In this document: positions 17,787 through 26,952 of the stretch, in pieces
How the letters are laid out: each line of letters begins with the position of its first letter
Position numbering within the stretch: the stretch's first letter is position 1
NCBI GenBank assembly: GCA_964511535.1
Contig: CAZEFW010000076.1
Span: 1 to 42,147 of the forward strand
From: CAZCFB01 sp964511535
GTDB lineage: Bacteria > Myxococcota_A > Polyangia > GCA-2747355 > CAZCFB01
Length of the DNA stretch: 42,147 nucleotides
Direction: 5' to 3'
Made by a program: the position numbers and the translations under genes
The notes under the pieces: model-generated
Database searches by the model: none
Told to the model about the DNA's origin: nothing
Seen by the model: only the letters and a program-made list of their open reading frames with translations

Positions 17787-18878
17787 ATGAGATCCGTCAT
17801 GGAGGGCTTCGTCTGGCTCATGCCGGTGGTGGTCATCGGCGGCCTGACCATGGTCAAGGTCGTCACCGAGCCCGACCTCGAGGCGCCAGACCCGCTGGTG
17901 CCTGGCAAGCCGGCGCCGGTCTACCCGCCCGAGATCGCCGTTTACCAGAAAAACCGCGACATCACCGCCGCGCCGGACGAGGAGGCAGAGCCGCCCGCGC
18001 AAATGAAGCGCTACAAGCCGGCGGCCCCCCCCTTCGACGGCACGCCGCCCCAGTGGGTCAAGACCGACGATCTGCCCACCAATAACAGCGAGGTGATGGG
18101 GCTGTGGGACCTCTTCTTCGATAACAAACTGGAGGCGGCCAACGCCGGCGCCGAGCAGGAGGCGGCCAAGCAACCGAAGAACCTCCAGTTGAGGTTCCTG
18201 CGCGGCGAGATCGCCCGCGAGCTCGGCCAACTCAAGGAGGCGGTGGAGCAGTACAGATACGTCATCAAGCACCAGCCCGGCTGCCTGGAGGCGTATATGA
18301 AGCTCGGCTCGGTGCTCATGGACCTTGGCCAGTTCGATGCCGCCCTGGAGGCGCTGAACAGGGCCGAGGCCATCGGGCAGGATCCCGAGGTGCACCTCAA
18401 CAGGGCCATCGCCCTGATGGACGCCAACAAGATCGATCTGGCGGAGTGGGACCTGTGGCAGAAGGTCAAGGCCGACCCCAGGGATGGGGGCGCCTACTTC
18501 AACCTGGCGGCCATCTACTCCCAGCGGCGCAAGGTGGATCTCGCCATCAAGATGCTGCGCATGGCTGCCCGGGACCCCGAGGTCTTCGCCGAGCGGCTCA
18601 ACCAGAAAGAGATCCGCTGGGATCCGCTCTTTTCGCCGCTGCGGTCGAGCATGACCTTCAGGAAATACATGAAGCGGCTACCTCAGACCCCGATCCGATT
18701 GTATAAATTACCGACACAGGAAGAGCCTCCGCCGCCCGAGGATGAACCCGAACCAGCGCCGGACGATCCCGCCCCGACCGACGAGGATCCACCTCCCGCG
18801 GGAGGGCCATCAGCCGACGCGGGGGGCGGAGGCGACCCGCCTGCAGACGCCACAGCAAAACAAAGAGGCTCCAATTGA
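17787..18878 (+). CDS. TPR membrane protein, paralogue B
   Basis: 363 residues from the ATG at 17787, chosen because its paralogue 6558-7580 also has its membrane anchor within the first residues; ATGs at 17706 and 17799 are alternatives. The anchor (about 5-22, GFVWLMPVVVIGGLTM) is followed by a Pro-rich linker, TPR helices (about 105-270), then KMLRMAARDPEVFAER and FRKYMKRLPQTP blocks shared with the paralogue, and a Pro/Glu/Asp-rich tail. It probably acts as an inner-membrane scaffold for the glycan enzymes. The stop codon overlaps the TTG start of the carbamoyltransferase (TTGA), which indicates translational coupling and makes a shared task likely. Confidence 0.85.
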   Translation: MRSVMEGFVWLMPVVVIGGLTMVKVVTEPDLEAPDPLVPGKPAPVYPPEIAVYQKNRDITAAPDEEAEPPAQMKRYKPAAPPFDGTPPQWVKTDDLPTNNSEVMGLWDLFFDNKLEAANAGAEQEAAKQPKNLQLRFLRGEIARELGQLKEAVEQYRYVIKHQPGCLEAYMKLGSVLMDLGQFDAALEALNRAEAIGQDPEVHLNRAIALMDANKIDLAEWDLWQKVKADPRDGGAYFNLAAIYSQRRKVDLAIKMLRMAARDPEVFAERLNQKEIRWDPLFSPLRSSMTFRKYMKRLPQTPIRLYKLPTQEEPPPPEDEPEPAPDDPAPTDEDPPPAGGPSADAGGGGDPPADATAKQRGSN

Positions 18879-20566
18879 ACGTCCTTGGCATCGCCGACAA
18901 CCATGACTCAGGGGCCGCCCTCGTGGTGGACGGAGAGCCTGTCTTCGCCGTCAGCGAGGAGCGGCTGAACCGGGAGAAGAACACCCACGCCTTCCCCTGG
19001 CAGGCCATCAACCTGACCCTCCAGGAGGGCGGGCTCGACCCCGACGAGCTGGACCTGATCATCTTCGGCACCCGCTACACGCCTGCCACGCCCCTGCGCG
19101 CCACGCGTCAGCTGCACCGGACCCTGGCCAAGGAGATGTCCCAGTTCAGCTACATGCTCAACGCCTACCTGGCGTACCAGTCGGTGCTCAACCGCATCCC
19201 TGGCGGCGAGCTGCTCGAGGAGCTGGCATCGCGCGCCCTGCTGCGGCGCTCCCTCGAGCGCCGGGCGCTCGACGCCGACCTCCGGCTCATGGACCACCAC
19301 GAATCCCACGCCTGCTCCGCCATGCTCACCGGGCCCTTCGCCGAGAGCCTGGTCATCACCGCCGACGCCATGGGGGACGCCACCTCCCTCACCGTGGGGC
19401 TGGGCCAGCCGGACGGCTCATACGAGCGCCTGTACCGCCAGAGCGGCTTCTCCGCCATCAGCACCTACTACTCGCGGGTCACCGAGTACCTCGGCTTCAA
19501 GCCGAACCGCCACGAGGGCAAGATCACCGGCCTGGCCGCCATGGGCGACCCCGAGCCGCTGCTGCCCGTGATGCGAAAGATGCTCCGGTTCGAGGGGCCG
19601 GGGCTCTCCACCCTGAACCACCTCCTGCCCGCGCGGCAGGACGGCGGGCTGTTCGCGCTGCTCGAGGGCCACAGCCGCGAGGACGTGGCCGCGGCGCTGC
19701 AGGAGAACCTGGAGCGAGAGTTCTGCGCCCTGACGCGCCACTGGATCCAGCGCACCGGCAGGCGCCACATCTGCCTGGCCGGGGGCGTGTTCGCCAACGT
19801 CAAGCTGAACCAGGCCATGCACTCCATGCCCGAGGTCGAGGGGATCCATGTCTACCCCCACATGGGCGACGGCGGCCTGCCCATGGGCGCCGCCCTGGCG
19901 GTGGAGACAAGCGGGCCGAAGTCGCTGCCCCACATGTACTGGGGGCCTGGCTACACCCGCGAACGGTGCGAGCGGGCGGCCACCGAGGCGGGGCTCCGCT
20001 GCCGGCCCATGCCCGACCCCGCGCGGGAGATGGCGCAGCTGCTCTCCGAGGACAAGGTGGTGGCCCGGTTCGCCGGGCGCATGGAGCTCGGGCCGCGCGC
20101 GCTGGGGCACCGCTCCCTGCTCTACCGCCCTGACGATCCATCGGTCAACGACTGGCTCAACGACGCCCTCGGCCGCAGCGAGTTCATGCCCTTCGCGCCG
20201 GTGACCACAACCGAGAACGCGCGGCGGTGCTACAAGGACATCGAGGGCGCCGAGTCGCCGGCGCGCTTCATGGCCACCGCCTTCCATTGCACCGAGGAGA
20301 TGAAGGAGAAGTGCAGCGGGGCGGTGCACGTGGACGGCACGGCCCGGCCGCAGATCATCTCCGCCGACGAGGCGCCCGTGTACCACGGCATCCTGGAGCA
20401 TTTCGAGGCGCTGACCGGCATCCCGAGCATCATCAACACGAGCTTCAACATGCACGAGGAGCCCATCGTCTGCACTCCCGAGGACGCGGTGCGGGCGTAC
20501 CTCGCCACCGGGCTGGATCGCATGGTGCTGGTCATGGAAGACCTGGTGGTGGAGCGTGGCGCCTAG
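18875..20566 (+). CDS. Carbamoyltransferase (NodU/CmcH family)
   Basis: 563 residues starting at a TTG that overlaps the preceding stop (TTGA). AGAGG lies 6 nt upstream, and the protein begins exactly where family members do: MNVLGIADNHDSGAALVVDG, then FAVSEERLNREKNTHAFP. The N-terminal Kae1/YrdC-like ASKHA domain holds DHHESHACSAM (140-150), with the metal-binding His residues, and VITADAMGDATS. GGVFANVKLN and HPxxGDGG-like PHMGDGGLPMGAAL follow. The C-terminal part (about 370-563) has GRMELGPRALGHRS and SIINTSFNMHEEPIV, the hallmark carbamoyltransferase C-terminal motifs. The enzyme transfers a carbamoyl group from carbamoyl phosphate, using ATP, to a hydroxyl, usually of a sugar (nodulation factor) or antibiotic. 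Its place among GT-C enzymes suggests glycan decoration. The next gene starts 11 bp downstream. Confidence 0.93.
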   Translation: MNVLGIADNHDSGAALVVDGEPVFAVSEERLNREKNTHAFPWQAINLTLQEGGLDPDELDLIIFGTRYTPATPLRATRQLHRTLAKEMSQFSYMLNAYLAYQSVLNRIPGGELLEELASRALLRRSLERRALDADLRLMDHHESHACSAMLTGPFAESLVITADAMGDATSLTVGLGQPDGSYERLYRQSGFSAISTYYSRVTEYLGFKPNRHEGKITGLAAMGDPEPLLPVMRKMLRFEGPGLSTLNHLLPARQDGGLFALLEGHSREDVAAALQENLEREFCALTRHWIQRTGRRHICLAGGVFANVKLNQAMHSMPEVEGIHVYPHMGDGGLPMGAALAVETSGPKSLPHMYWGPGYTRERCERAATEAGLRCRPMPDPAREMAQLLSEDKVVARFAGRMELGPRALGHRSLLYRPDDPSVNDWLNDALGRSEFMPFAPVTTTENARRCYKDIEGAESPARFMATAFHCTEEMKEKCSGAVHVDGTARPQIISADEAPVYHGILEHFEALTGIPSIINTSFNMHEEPIVCTPEDAVRAYLATGLDRMVLVMEDLVVERGA

Positions 20567-20577
20567 GAGCCGGCCAC

Positions 20578-21690
20578 ATGCCTGACGGCCAGCCCGATCC
20601 CGGCGCGCAAAGCGCCGAGCCAGAGAGCCGCTGGCGACTGTACTGGGGCCTCGCCCTGGCCGCGCTGGTGCTCGCCGCGACGCTGCTGACCTGGGCCCAC
20701 TACCACGGGCTGCGCACCAGCTCGCTGAACGTCCCGCTCATCGAGTATTACGTGCACGGCCCGCAGCCACCGTGGGGCTGGGTGCCCTACGTGCACCCTC
20801 CGCTCTACTGCGAGTTCATGACCTCAGTGGACTACACGGCCATCATGGCGGGCATCGACAACAAGGCCGTGGTGCTGCTGGTCTCCGGCGCGGCGCACGT
20901 GCTCATGGTGCTGCTGCTCTCCCTGGTGGCGCGGCGGTGGATCGGGCCCGGCCCCGCCCTGATCACCGGGCTGCTCATCGTCCTGATCCCCGGCGCCCAG
21001 CGCCCCTTCGAGCAGTACCCGCTGACCGGGCTGATCCTGTGCGTGGGCGTTTTCGGCGTGCTGAACTACAGCCGAAAGTGGACCGTGAGCTCGGCCCTGG
21101 TGGGGGTGCTGGCCGCGCTGATGGTGGTGGAGATGAACCTGCTCTGCTGGTTCGCCCTGGGCGGGCTCTTCCTGGCGCTGCTGGTGCAGTACCCCGAGCA
21201 CCGGCTCGGGTTGATCCTGTGCGGCCTGCTGCTCGTCTCGCTGTTCATGGCCACCACCTACCCGGGGCTGTACAAGGCCCTCGGCAACCGAGGTACCCAC
21301 AGCGGGGAGATGGGCGGGATGACCATCGGCTGGTCCAACCCGGTGCTCCTCGGCGCGCTGGCGCTGTGGGCCGTGCCCGGGGTGCGGCGGGCGCAGCCCG
21401 TGGGCGCCGCGGTGGGGGCCGCGGTTGCCTGGTTCACCATGGTGGTGCTGGTGCTGCAGAAAGTGCAGCTCGCCGACGGCCAGCCTTACCCCTACAGCTA
21501 CCACTACTTCGCCATGGTGGACCCGCTGATGGCCATCGGCTCGGTCTGGGCGGTCACCGCGGCGATCCAGGCGTCCACCTCACGATGGTTGCAGTTCCTG
21601 CTGCGGCTGTGCCTCGGGGGCCTGCTCATCAGCCAGCTCTACCTGTTCCTGCAGGGGCAGGCTCACATCTGGAAGGCAGCCGCGGGATAA
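20578..21690 (+). CDS. Polytopic membrane protein, possible GT-C-like
   Basis: 370 residues from the ATG at 20578, which follows AGGAG (20565-20569) at 8 nt; the longer frame beginning at 20227 is antisense-like noise inside the carbamoyltransferase. Nine to ten hydrophobic helices. After the first helix comes LIEYYVHGPQPPWGW followed by VPYVHPPLYCEFM, reminiscent of the H-P-P-L-Y stretch that follows the acidic motif in GT-C proteins. There is no C-terminal soluble domain, so it is shorter than its neighbours. It may be a reduced glycosyltransferase or a transporter-like helper. It is the last gene of the TSP3-TPR-carbamoyltransferase series and converges with 21703-23502 with 12 bp between the stops. 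Confidence 0.75.
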   Translation: MPDGQPDPGAQSAEPESRWRLYWGLALAALVLAATLLTWAHYHGLRTSSLNVPLIEYYVHGPQPPWGWVPYVHPPLYCEFMTSVDYTAIMAGIDNKAVVLLVSGAAHVLMVLLLSLVARRWIGPGPALITGLLIVLIPGAQRPFEQYPLTGLILCVGVFGVLNYSRKWTVSSALVGVLAALMVVEMNLLCWFALGGLFLALLVQYPEHRLGLILCGLLLVSLFMATTYPGLYKALGNRGTHSGEMGGMTIGWSNPVLLGALALWAVPGVRRAQPVGAAVGAAVAWFTMVVLVLQKVQLADGQPYPYSYHYFAMVDPLMAIGSVWAVTAAIQASTSRWLQFLLRLCLGGLLISQLYLFLQGQAHIWKAAAG

Positions 21691-21702
21691 AGCTGGCGCG
21701 CC

Positions 21703-23502
21703 TCAGTCCTTGCCTGGCGAGAAGGCGTCTGGCGGGCAAGGCGTGGAATCGCCGCTCGCCCATATCCCGAGCGTGCGCCCGGGCCCCTTCAGCTTCACCA
21801 GCCGATCCAGCCGCCACTGCCACGCGTCGTCCACGGAGGGCGGCTGCGGTTTGGCGTCCCCCCCGCCGGGCGCCGATGAGAAGCCGAGCACCCGGCCCTT
21901 GCTGGCCAGGCGCCCCTTCTGGTGCTGCCCCTCGTCGAAGTACAGCAGGTCGAGCGGGCGTCCCCCCTCCTCCACCCTGGCGTACAGGGACCGGTAGCGG
22001 AGCCATTCGTCATCGCCGGCGGGATCGATCACCGGCGCGCCTGCCTTGCTGAGCAGCACCAGCTCCACGCGGCAGCGGGAGATGCCCCGCCAGAGCCGCG
22101 CTCGCTCGGCCGGGTAGTTCGACTTCTGGTTGCTGGCGTGGGACCAGCCGTGCTGTCCCGTGGAGTCGTACTGCCCCAGGCGCAGGTCCCCGGGCAGCGC
22201 GGAGTCCTGCTGCTCCCAGCTCACCCGGGGGGGCGTGAGGCCCGGCATGTTGAGCCCGAGGTTGAAGTCGGCGGTCACCAGCAGCGCGGCGGCGATGTAG
22301 AGCGCCGCCACCACCCGACGCGCCCGGACCTGGAGGGTGGACCAGCCGATGACGGCCAGGATGATCAGCGCTGGCGCGGCGGTGAAGATGAACCGGTCGT
22401 CCAGGGGCTTGATGATCAATACCAGGAACACCACCTGGGTCAAAACCGCCACGGGCAACAGCTGCCACCCGCGACGAGAGGCTGCCGCCCACCGCGCCAG
22501 CAGCGCCAGGATGAACAGCGAGAGCAGCGGAGAGAAGAGGGAGAAGATCGTCTGGCGCACATAGAAGAACAGCTTCCACGGGAGCGATGCCTCCTGGGCC
22601 GCGCCCACCGGGACCCACGAGGAGAACCCGCCGCTCGTGGAGCCGCCGCCGGCGCCGAACCAGGAGAGCCACTCGCCCTGGAGGATCGGGGCGAAGAGTC
22701 GGTACATGGGGCTCTCGGGGCCGGCCACGCGCAGGTAAGCGGCCAGGAAGACGAAGCAGGCGGCGGCGGTGACGGCCAGGCCCGCCGCCCGCCGACGCCA
22801 GCTCAGCTTATGCTGGCCGTGGGGGCAGCACGCCGCGGCCACCACCAGCGGATAGCCGAACGGGATGGCGTTCCACTTGATCAGGTGAGCGAGCGCGAGC
22901 AACACCCCCGCCCCGATACCGCCGAGCACCGGGCGGCGGTCCCAGGTGTTGAGCCCCGCGGCTGCCGCGGCCCACACCATGGCCGCCAGGGGGAGCTCGT
23001 AGCTGTAGCGTGTGGCGCTGGCAGCGGCGGCGGGGAACAGCAGCGCCGCAGCCATGGCGGCCATCCCCACCCTGCTGGATCCGGAGATCGCCCTGGCGCA
23101 GGCGCCCACGGATGCCGCCAGGAGCAGCAGCCAGAGCAGGCCGATCCAGAGCACCTCCTCGGCCCGATGTCCCGTGATGGCGCCGAGCCCCAGGGCGGTC
23201 AAGTGCAGCAGCGGCGTGAAGTTGCCGCCGCCATGGTCGAGGACGCGCACCATCTCGGCCAGGTCATCCATTCTGTGCGTCAGGGACGCCGCTCCGCCTC
23301 GCTCCAGCTCACGCCAGGTCTGCAACGCGTGCAGCCTCGTGGCGTGCTCGTAGTAGTGGTAGGCGCCCTTGCCGAACACCGAGTTCATGGGCTGCATGGG
23401 CTGCCGCGCCATGCGCGCGAGCAGCACCCCGGACACCACCAGAGCGATCAACACCAGCACCATGTAGTGGGTGGTGCGGACACTTTCCAGTGGACGGATC
23501 AT
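21703..23502 (-). CDS. GT-C-like polytopic membrane protein, paralogue C of three
   Basis: 599 residues from the ATG at 23502; the upstream 76 codons of open frame have no protein-like sequence. The N-terminal spacing to the first loop (about 36 residues) matches paralogue B. Family motifs: QPMQPMNSVFGKGAYHYYEH (followed by ATRLHAL), NFTPLLHLTALGLGAITGHR, EEVLWIGLLWLLLLAASVGA, and TRYSYELPLAAMVW, with Glu169 where A and B have Asp. TWDRRPVLGGIGAGVLLALA and LIKWNAIPFG are nearly identical to paralogue B. About ten membrane helices and a soluble C-terminal domain (about 400-599) follow. It is presumed to be a lipid-phosphate-sugar-dependent transferase. It lies between the carbamoyltransferase operon and the amidotransferase operon, divergent from the latter. 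Confidence 0.8.
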   Translation of the reverse strand: MIRPLESVRTTHYMVLVLIALVVSGVLLARMARQPMQPMNSVFGKGAYHYYEHATRLHALQTWRELERGGAASLTHRMDDLAEMVRVLDHGGGNFTPLLHLTALGLGAITGHRAEEVLWIGLLWLLLLAASVGACARAISGSSRVGMAAMAAALLFPAAAASATRYSYELPLAAMVWAAAAAGLNTWDRRPVLGGIGAGVLLALAHLIKWNAIPFGYPLVVAAACCPHGQHKLSWRRRAAGLAVTAAACFVFLAAYLRVAGPESPMYRLFAPILQGEWLSWFGAGGGSTSGGFSSWVPVGAAQEASLPWKLFFYVRQTIFSLFSPLLSLFILALLARWAAASRRGWQLLPVAVLTQVVFLVLIIKPLDDRFIFTAAPALIILAVIGWSTLQVRARRVVAALYIAAALLVTADFNLGLNMPGLTPPRVSWEQQDSALPGDLRLGQYDSTGQHGWSHASNQKSNYPAERARLWRGISRCRVELVLLSKAGAPVIDPAGDDEWLRYRSLYARVEEGGRPLDLLYFDEGQHQKGRLASKGRVLGFSSAPGGGDAKPQPPSVDDAWQWRLDRLVKLKGPGRTLGIWASGDSTPCPPDAFSPGKD

Positions 23503-23698
23503 CTGCCTGGCATATACCTTAGTGGGAGTAGCTAAAGGTACATCACACGCCGTCGGTTGTTGAAAAAACCAGGGGTTGCGAGGCCGCTGGAGAGCTTCAG
23601 CGGTGGCGGATTTGGGGGGAAATGGTTCTGTTGCACCGAGCGGGAGACCAGAGCTTCTTGACAACCCAACCAGCCCAACCAGCCCTGTCCAACTAGCC

Positions 23699-25621
23699 AT
23701 GTGCGGAATCTGCGGCCTCTTTTCCACCAAGCCTATGCCCGATCACCGGGAGCGACTGGACGCCATGGTGGGGTCCATCGTGCACCGGGGGCCTGATCAG
23801 CAAGGCGTCGTCGTCGATCAGGGCGGCAAACCGCGGGGGATCGGCACGTGCAGGCTGGCCATCGTGGACATCGACAATGGTGACCAGCCCTTCTCCAGCG
23901 AAGACGGCCGGATCCACGTCTCGTTCAACGGCGAAATCTACAACTTCAGCCAGCTCCGCCAGGAGCTGCTCTTCCGCGGATCCCCCGTGCGCACCTCGTG
24001 CGACACCGAGGTGATCCTGCGCTGCTATCAGCTCTACGGCGAGCAGTGCTTTCAGATGCTGGAGGGCATGTTCGCCGTGGCGATCTGGGACCAGGATCGC
24101 GACCGGGTGCTGCTGGCTCGGGACAGGCTGGGCCAGAAGCCCATCTTTTACCGCCACGGCCCGGAGGGGCTGATCTTCGCCTCGGAGCTCAAGGCCCTGC
24201 TCGCCTCGGGCATGGTGCCGTTCCAGCCCAGCCTGGAGAAGCTGTCCGACTTTTTGACCCTCGGCTACACGCCGGGGCCAGGATCGGTGCTGGAGAACGT
24301 GGAGAGCGTGCTGCCCGGCACTTTCCAGGTCTTCAACGGCGACGGCTCAACCTCGGTCCACCGCTACTGGAGCCTGAAGATCACCGAGGACGCGTCGAGC
24401 CCGGATCTGCACGGCGCGTTTTTGGAGCTGTTCGACCAGGCCGTGCAGAAACGGCTGATGGGCGACGATCCGGTGGGGCTGTTCCTCAGCGCGGGGGTGG
24501 ACTCCTCGGCGATCCTGGCCTCCATGAAGCGGTACGCGTCGTACCCGATAAAGGCGCTGACCGCCACCTTCCAGGATCCGGAGTTCGACGAGGCAGAGAC
24601 CCTGCTCCGCTCCTCGCTCATGGACGGCGTGGACCACGAGGTTGTGGTCTGCTCGGCCATGGACACCGTGCGCGACCTGGACGACATGGTCCTCGCCTCG
24701 GACAACCTGCTGGCGAACCCGGCCATGATCCCGCTCAACGCCCTGTCGCGCCGGGCGCAGGAGCATGGCCTCAAGGTGGTGCTCACCGGCGGCGGCGCCG
24801 ACGAGCTCCTCTTCGGCTACCCCACCTACCTGGCGGACAGGGTCACCCTCTCGTCCCGCTCCCTGGACAGCCTGCTGCAGAAGGCGCTGCTGCCCGCGGC
24901 GGCGGCCATGATGCCGCTCAAGTTCGGCCGCATGCCAGCCAGCTACATCGTGCGCAAGTACATGGAGACCCACAACCTGGATCCCCTGCACCGACACTTC
25001 TGGTGGCGCACAATCTTCACCTTCGACCTGAAGCGCGAGCTGCTGCTCGGCACGCCGCTCGAGCGCCACATGGACACCTACGAGCGCACCTACCGGCCGA
25101 TCCTGAAGCGACAGAGCATCAAGAACGTCTTCAACCGCTTCTCCCTGGCAGACCTGACCATCTGGTGGCAGGACATGGGCCTGTACATGGCCGACTGCAT
25201 CGGCATGGCCCACTCCCTGGAGAGCCGCGCGCCGTTCATGGACCATCGCCTGGTGGAGTTCATCTTCTCGCTGCCGGTGCGGCGCAAGTGGCGCGGCGTG
25301 CAGTCCAAGCCGTTTCTGCGCAAGGCGGTGGCCCCGCTGCTGCCCCCCAGCGTGCGGCGCCGGCGCAAGCTCTCTTTCGCCGTGCCCCTGGGCAACTGGC
25401 TCGCCGGGCCGCTGTACGACTTCACCCGTGACCGGCTGAGCAAGGCCGAGGTGGAGGCCACCGGGCTGATGAACTACGCCCCGGTGGAGCGCCTGCTGCG
25501 GGAGCACCGGGCGCACCAGGAGGACCACTCCTACAAGCTCTGGAACCTGCTCTGCTTCATCCGCTGGTTCGCGCGCATGCGCGAGCTCTCCAGGGGCGCC
25601 CTCGCTGGAACCGCGCAGTGA
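23699..25621 (+). CDS. Asparagine-synthetase-type glutamine-dependent amidotransferase (AsnB family)
   Basis: 640 residues. The ATG at 23699 is fixed by the catalytic Cys2 (MCGICGLFS), which must be N-terminal after Met removal, so the longer frame from 23576 is not used. The N-terminal class II glutaminase domain (2-210) has IVHRGPDQQG, FNGEIYNFSQLR and LLARDRLGQKPIFY. The synthetase domain has an ATP-pyrophosphatase loop LFLSAGVDSSAI at about 261-272, with Ala265 where most members have Gly (SGG-x-DS). VVLTGGGADELLFGYPTY is also present. The enzyme hydrolyses glutamine and uses ammonia and ATP to amidate a carboxylate. In polysaccharide loci, relatives amidate uronic acids, which suits this setting better than asparagine synthesis. 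It opens an operon: its TGA overlaps the GTG of the next gene. No convincing ribosome site precedes the ATG. Confidence 0.92.
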   Translation: MCGICGLFSTKPMPDHRERLDAMVGSIVHRGPDQQGVVVDQGGKPRGIGTCRLAIVDIDNGDQPFSSEDGRIHVSFNGEIYNFSQLRQELLFRGSPVRTSCDTEVILRCYQLYGEQCFQMLEGMFAVAIWDQDRDRVLLARDRLGQKPIFYRHGPEGLIFASELKALLASGMVPFQPSLEKLSDFLTLGYTPGPGSVLENVESVLPGTFQVFNGDGSTSVHRYWSLKITEDASSPDLHGAFLELFDQAVQKRLMGDDPVGLFLSAGVDSSAILASMKRYASYPIKALTATFQDPEFDEAETLLRSSLMDGVDHEVVVCSAMDTVRDLDDMVLASDNLLANPAMIPLNALSRRAQEHGLKVVLTGGGADELLFGYPTYLADRVTLSSRSLDSLLQKALLPAAAAMMPLKFGRMPASYIVRKYMETHNLDPLHRHFWWRTIFTFDLKRELLLGTPLERHMDTYERTYRPILKRQSIKNVFNRFSLADLTIWWQDMGLYMADCIGMAHSLESRAPFMDHRLVEFIFSLPVRRKWRGVQSKPFLRKAVAPLLPPSVRRRRKLSFAVPLGNWLAGPLYDFTRDRLSKAEVEATGLMNYAPVERLLREHRAHQEDHSYKLWNLLCFIRWFARMRELSRGALAGTAQ

Positions 25622-26952
25622 AGACCGCCGCGCTCATCGACCTGAAGGACACCCGCCGGCCAGCCTACCGGGAGACGGCCGGGACCTTCGGCTCCACCAT
25701 GGACAGCGAGGGCATGACCGGGCACCTGATCAGCCGCCTCAAGGCGCGCATGATCAACGTGCCGGTGGTCCACCTGGGCTACATCTCGGGGCTGCTGGCG
25801 CGCGCCGGGTACCGGGTCAGCTTCTACAAGGACTGCAACATCCGCGGCGAGCAGCTGGTGATCATCGCCAGCTCCATCGTCTGCTACCGGGAGGAGGTCC
25901 AGGCCGCCGCGAGGATCAAGGCGCAGAACCCGGGGTGCCAGGTGGGCTTCACCGGCGCCTTCGCGTCCATCAAGCCGGAGATCTTCCTGGAGGAGGCCGA
26001 CTTCGTGCTCGCCGGCGAGGCGGAGCTGGTGCTCGACTCGGCCCTGCGTCAGGGCCTCGAGCTGGAGGGGGTCATCAGCACCCAGGGGAAGGCCGACTGC
26101 GCGGCCCTGCCCTACCCGGACTGGCGCCCCTTTCCGGTGCATGAGTACGCCTACTGGCCCATGCTCACCCGCAAGCCGTTCCTGCCGATCCTCGCCAGCC
26201 GGGGGTGCCCCTACAGCTGCGACTACTGCGCTTACACCGCCAACTCGTCGCGTTATTTTCTGCGAGAGACCGCGGACGTCATCAACGAGATCGAGCAGCT
26301 CCAGAACACCTTCGGCCTGCGGTCGCTGCTGTTCCGGGATCCCTGCTTCACCGCCAGCCGCAAGGCCACGGTGGAGCTGCTGGAGGAGATCCTCCGGCGC
26401 GGCATCAAGCTCGAGTGGGCCTGCGAGACGCGCACCGACCGGCTGGATGACGACCTGATCCGGCTGATGGCCCGGGCCGGCTGCCGCGCCCTGAACCTGG
26501 GCGTGGAGTCGGCGTCCACCGACAGCCTCACCGAGGTGGGTCGCAAGACCCCAGCCCAGGCCCAGAGCGAGGCCGCCCTGCGCAGCTGCGAGCGCCACGG
26601 CATCAAGGTCTCGGCGTTCTACATCGTGGGCTTCCCCGCGGACACCGAGGCCTCGATCCTCGAGACGATCCGCCTGTCCCAGGAGCTGAACACCTTCACC
26701 GCCCAGTTCTGCGTACTCACCCCGTACCCGAACACCGTCCTGCACGAGCGGCTCAAGGACCGCATCACCGCCCAGGACTGGCAGGAGTTCACCGAGTACG
26801 AGCCGGTGATGCGACTCGATCACCTGTCGCCGGACCAGCTGCGCGAGCTGCTGGACCGCTCCTTCAGGGAATACTACAAGCGCCCCCAGTGGTTCGCGGC
26901 GCACTGGCGGAGCCTGGCCGAGGCGCTGGTGGAGGGAATGGTCTACCGATGA
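25618..26952 (+). CDS. B12-binding-domain radical SAM protein
   Basis: 444 residues from a GTG that overlaps the amidotransferase stop (GTGA). The N-terminal domain (about 30-160) looks like a cobalamin-binding Rossmann unit (VVHLGYISGLLARAGYRVSF, LVIIASSIVCYREE, GFTGAFASI, DFVLAGEAE). The radical SAM core has C197-x3-C201-x2-C204 (ASRGCPYSCDYCAYTANSS), ALNLGVESASTDS and FYIVGFPADTEAS. The general architecture is that of cobalamin-dependent radical methylases and related enzymes; which chemistry it does cannot be told. The stop overlaps the next gene's ATG, so three proteins (amidotransferase, this, and the following radical SAM) are made from one coupled message, probably acting on the same substrate. 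Confidence 0.9.
   Translation: MKTAALIDLKDTRRPAYRETAGTFGSTMDSEGMTGHLISRLKARMINVPVVHLGYISGLLARAGYRVSFYKDCNIRGEQLVIIASSIVCYREEVQAAARIKAQNPGCQVGFTGAFASIKPEIFLEEADFVLAGEAELVLDSALRQGLELEGVISTQGKADCAALPYPDWRPFPVHEYAYWPMLTRKPFLPILASRGCPYSCDYCAYTANSSRYFLRETADVINEIEQLQNTFGLRSLLFRDPCFTASRKATVELLEEILRRGIKLEWACETRTDRLDDDLIRLMARAGCRALNLGVESASTDSLTEVGRKTPAQAQSEAALRSCERHGIKVSAFYIVGFPADTEASILETIRLSQELNTFTAQFCVLTPYPNTVLHERLKDRITAQDWQEFTEYEPVMRLDHLSPDQLRELLDRSFREYYKRPQWFAAHWRSLAEALVEGMVYR

Noticed and set aside
20227..20577. Upstream extension of the membrane protein at 20578
   Set aside because: It lies inside the carbamoyltransferase gene in another frame; the ATG at 20578 has a clear AGGAG.
23658..23663. 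Exact TTGACA before the amidotransferase gene
   Set aside because: No -10-like hexamer is found 16-18 bases downstream (that place reads AGCCCT), and the following CCAACCAGC repeats offer no support.
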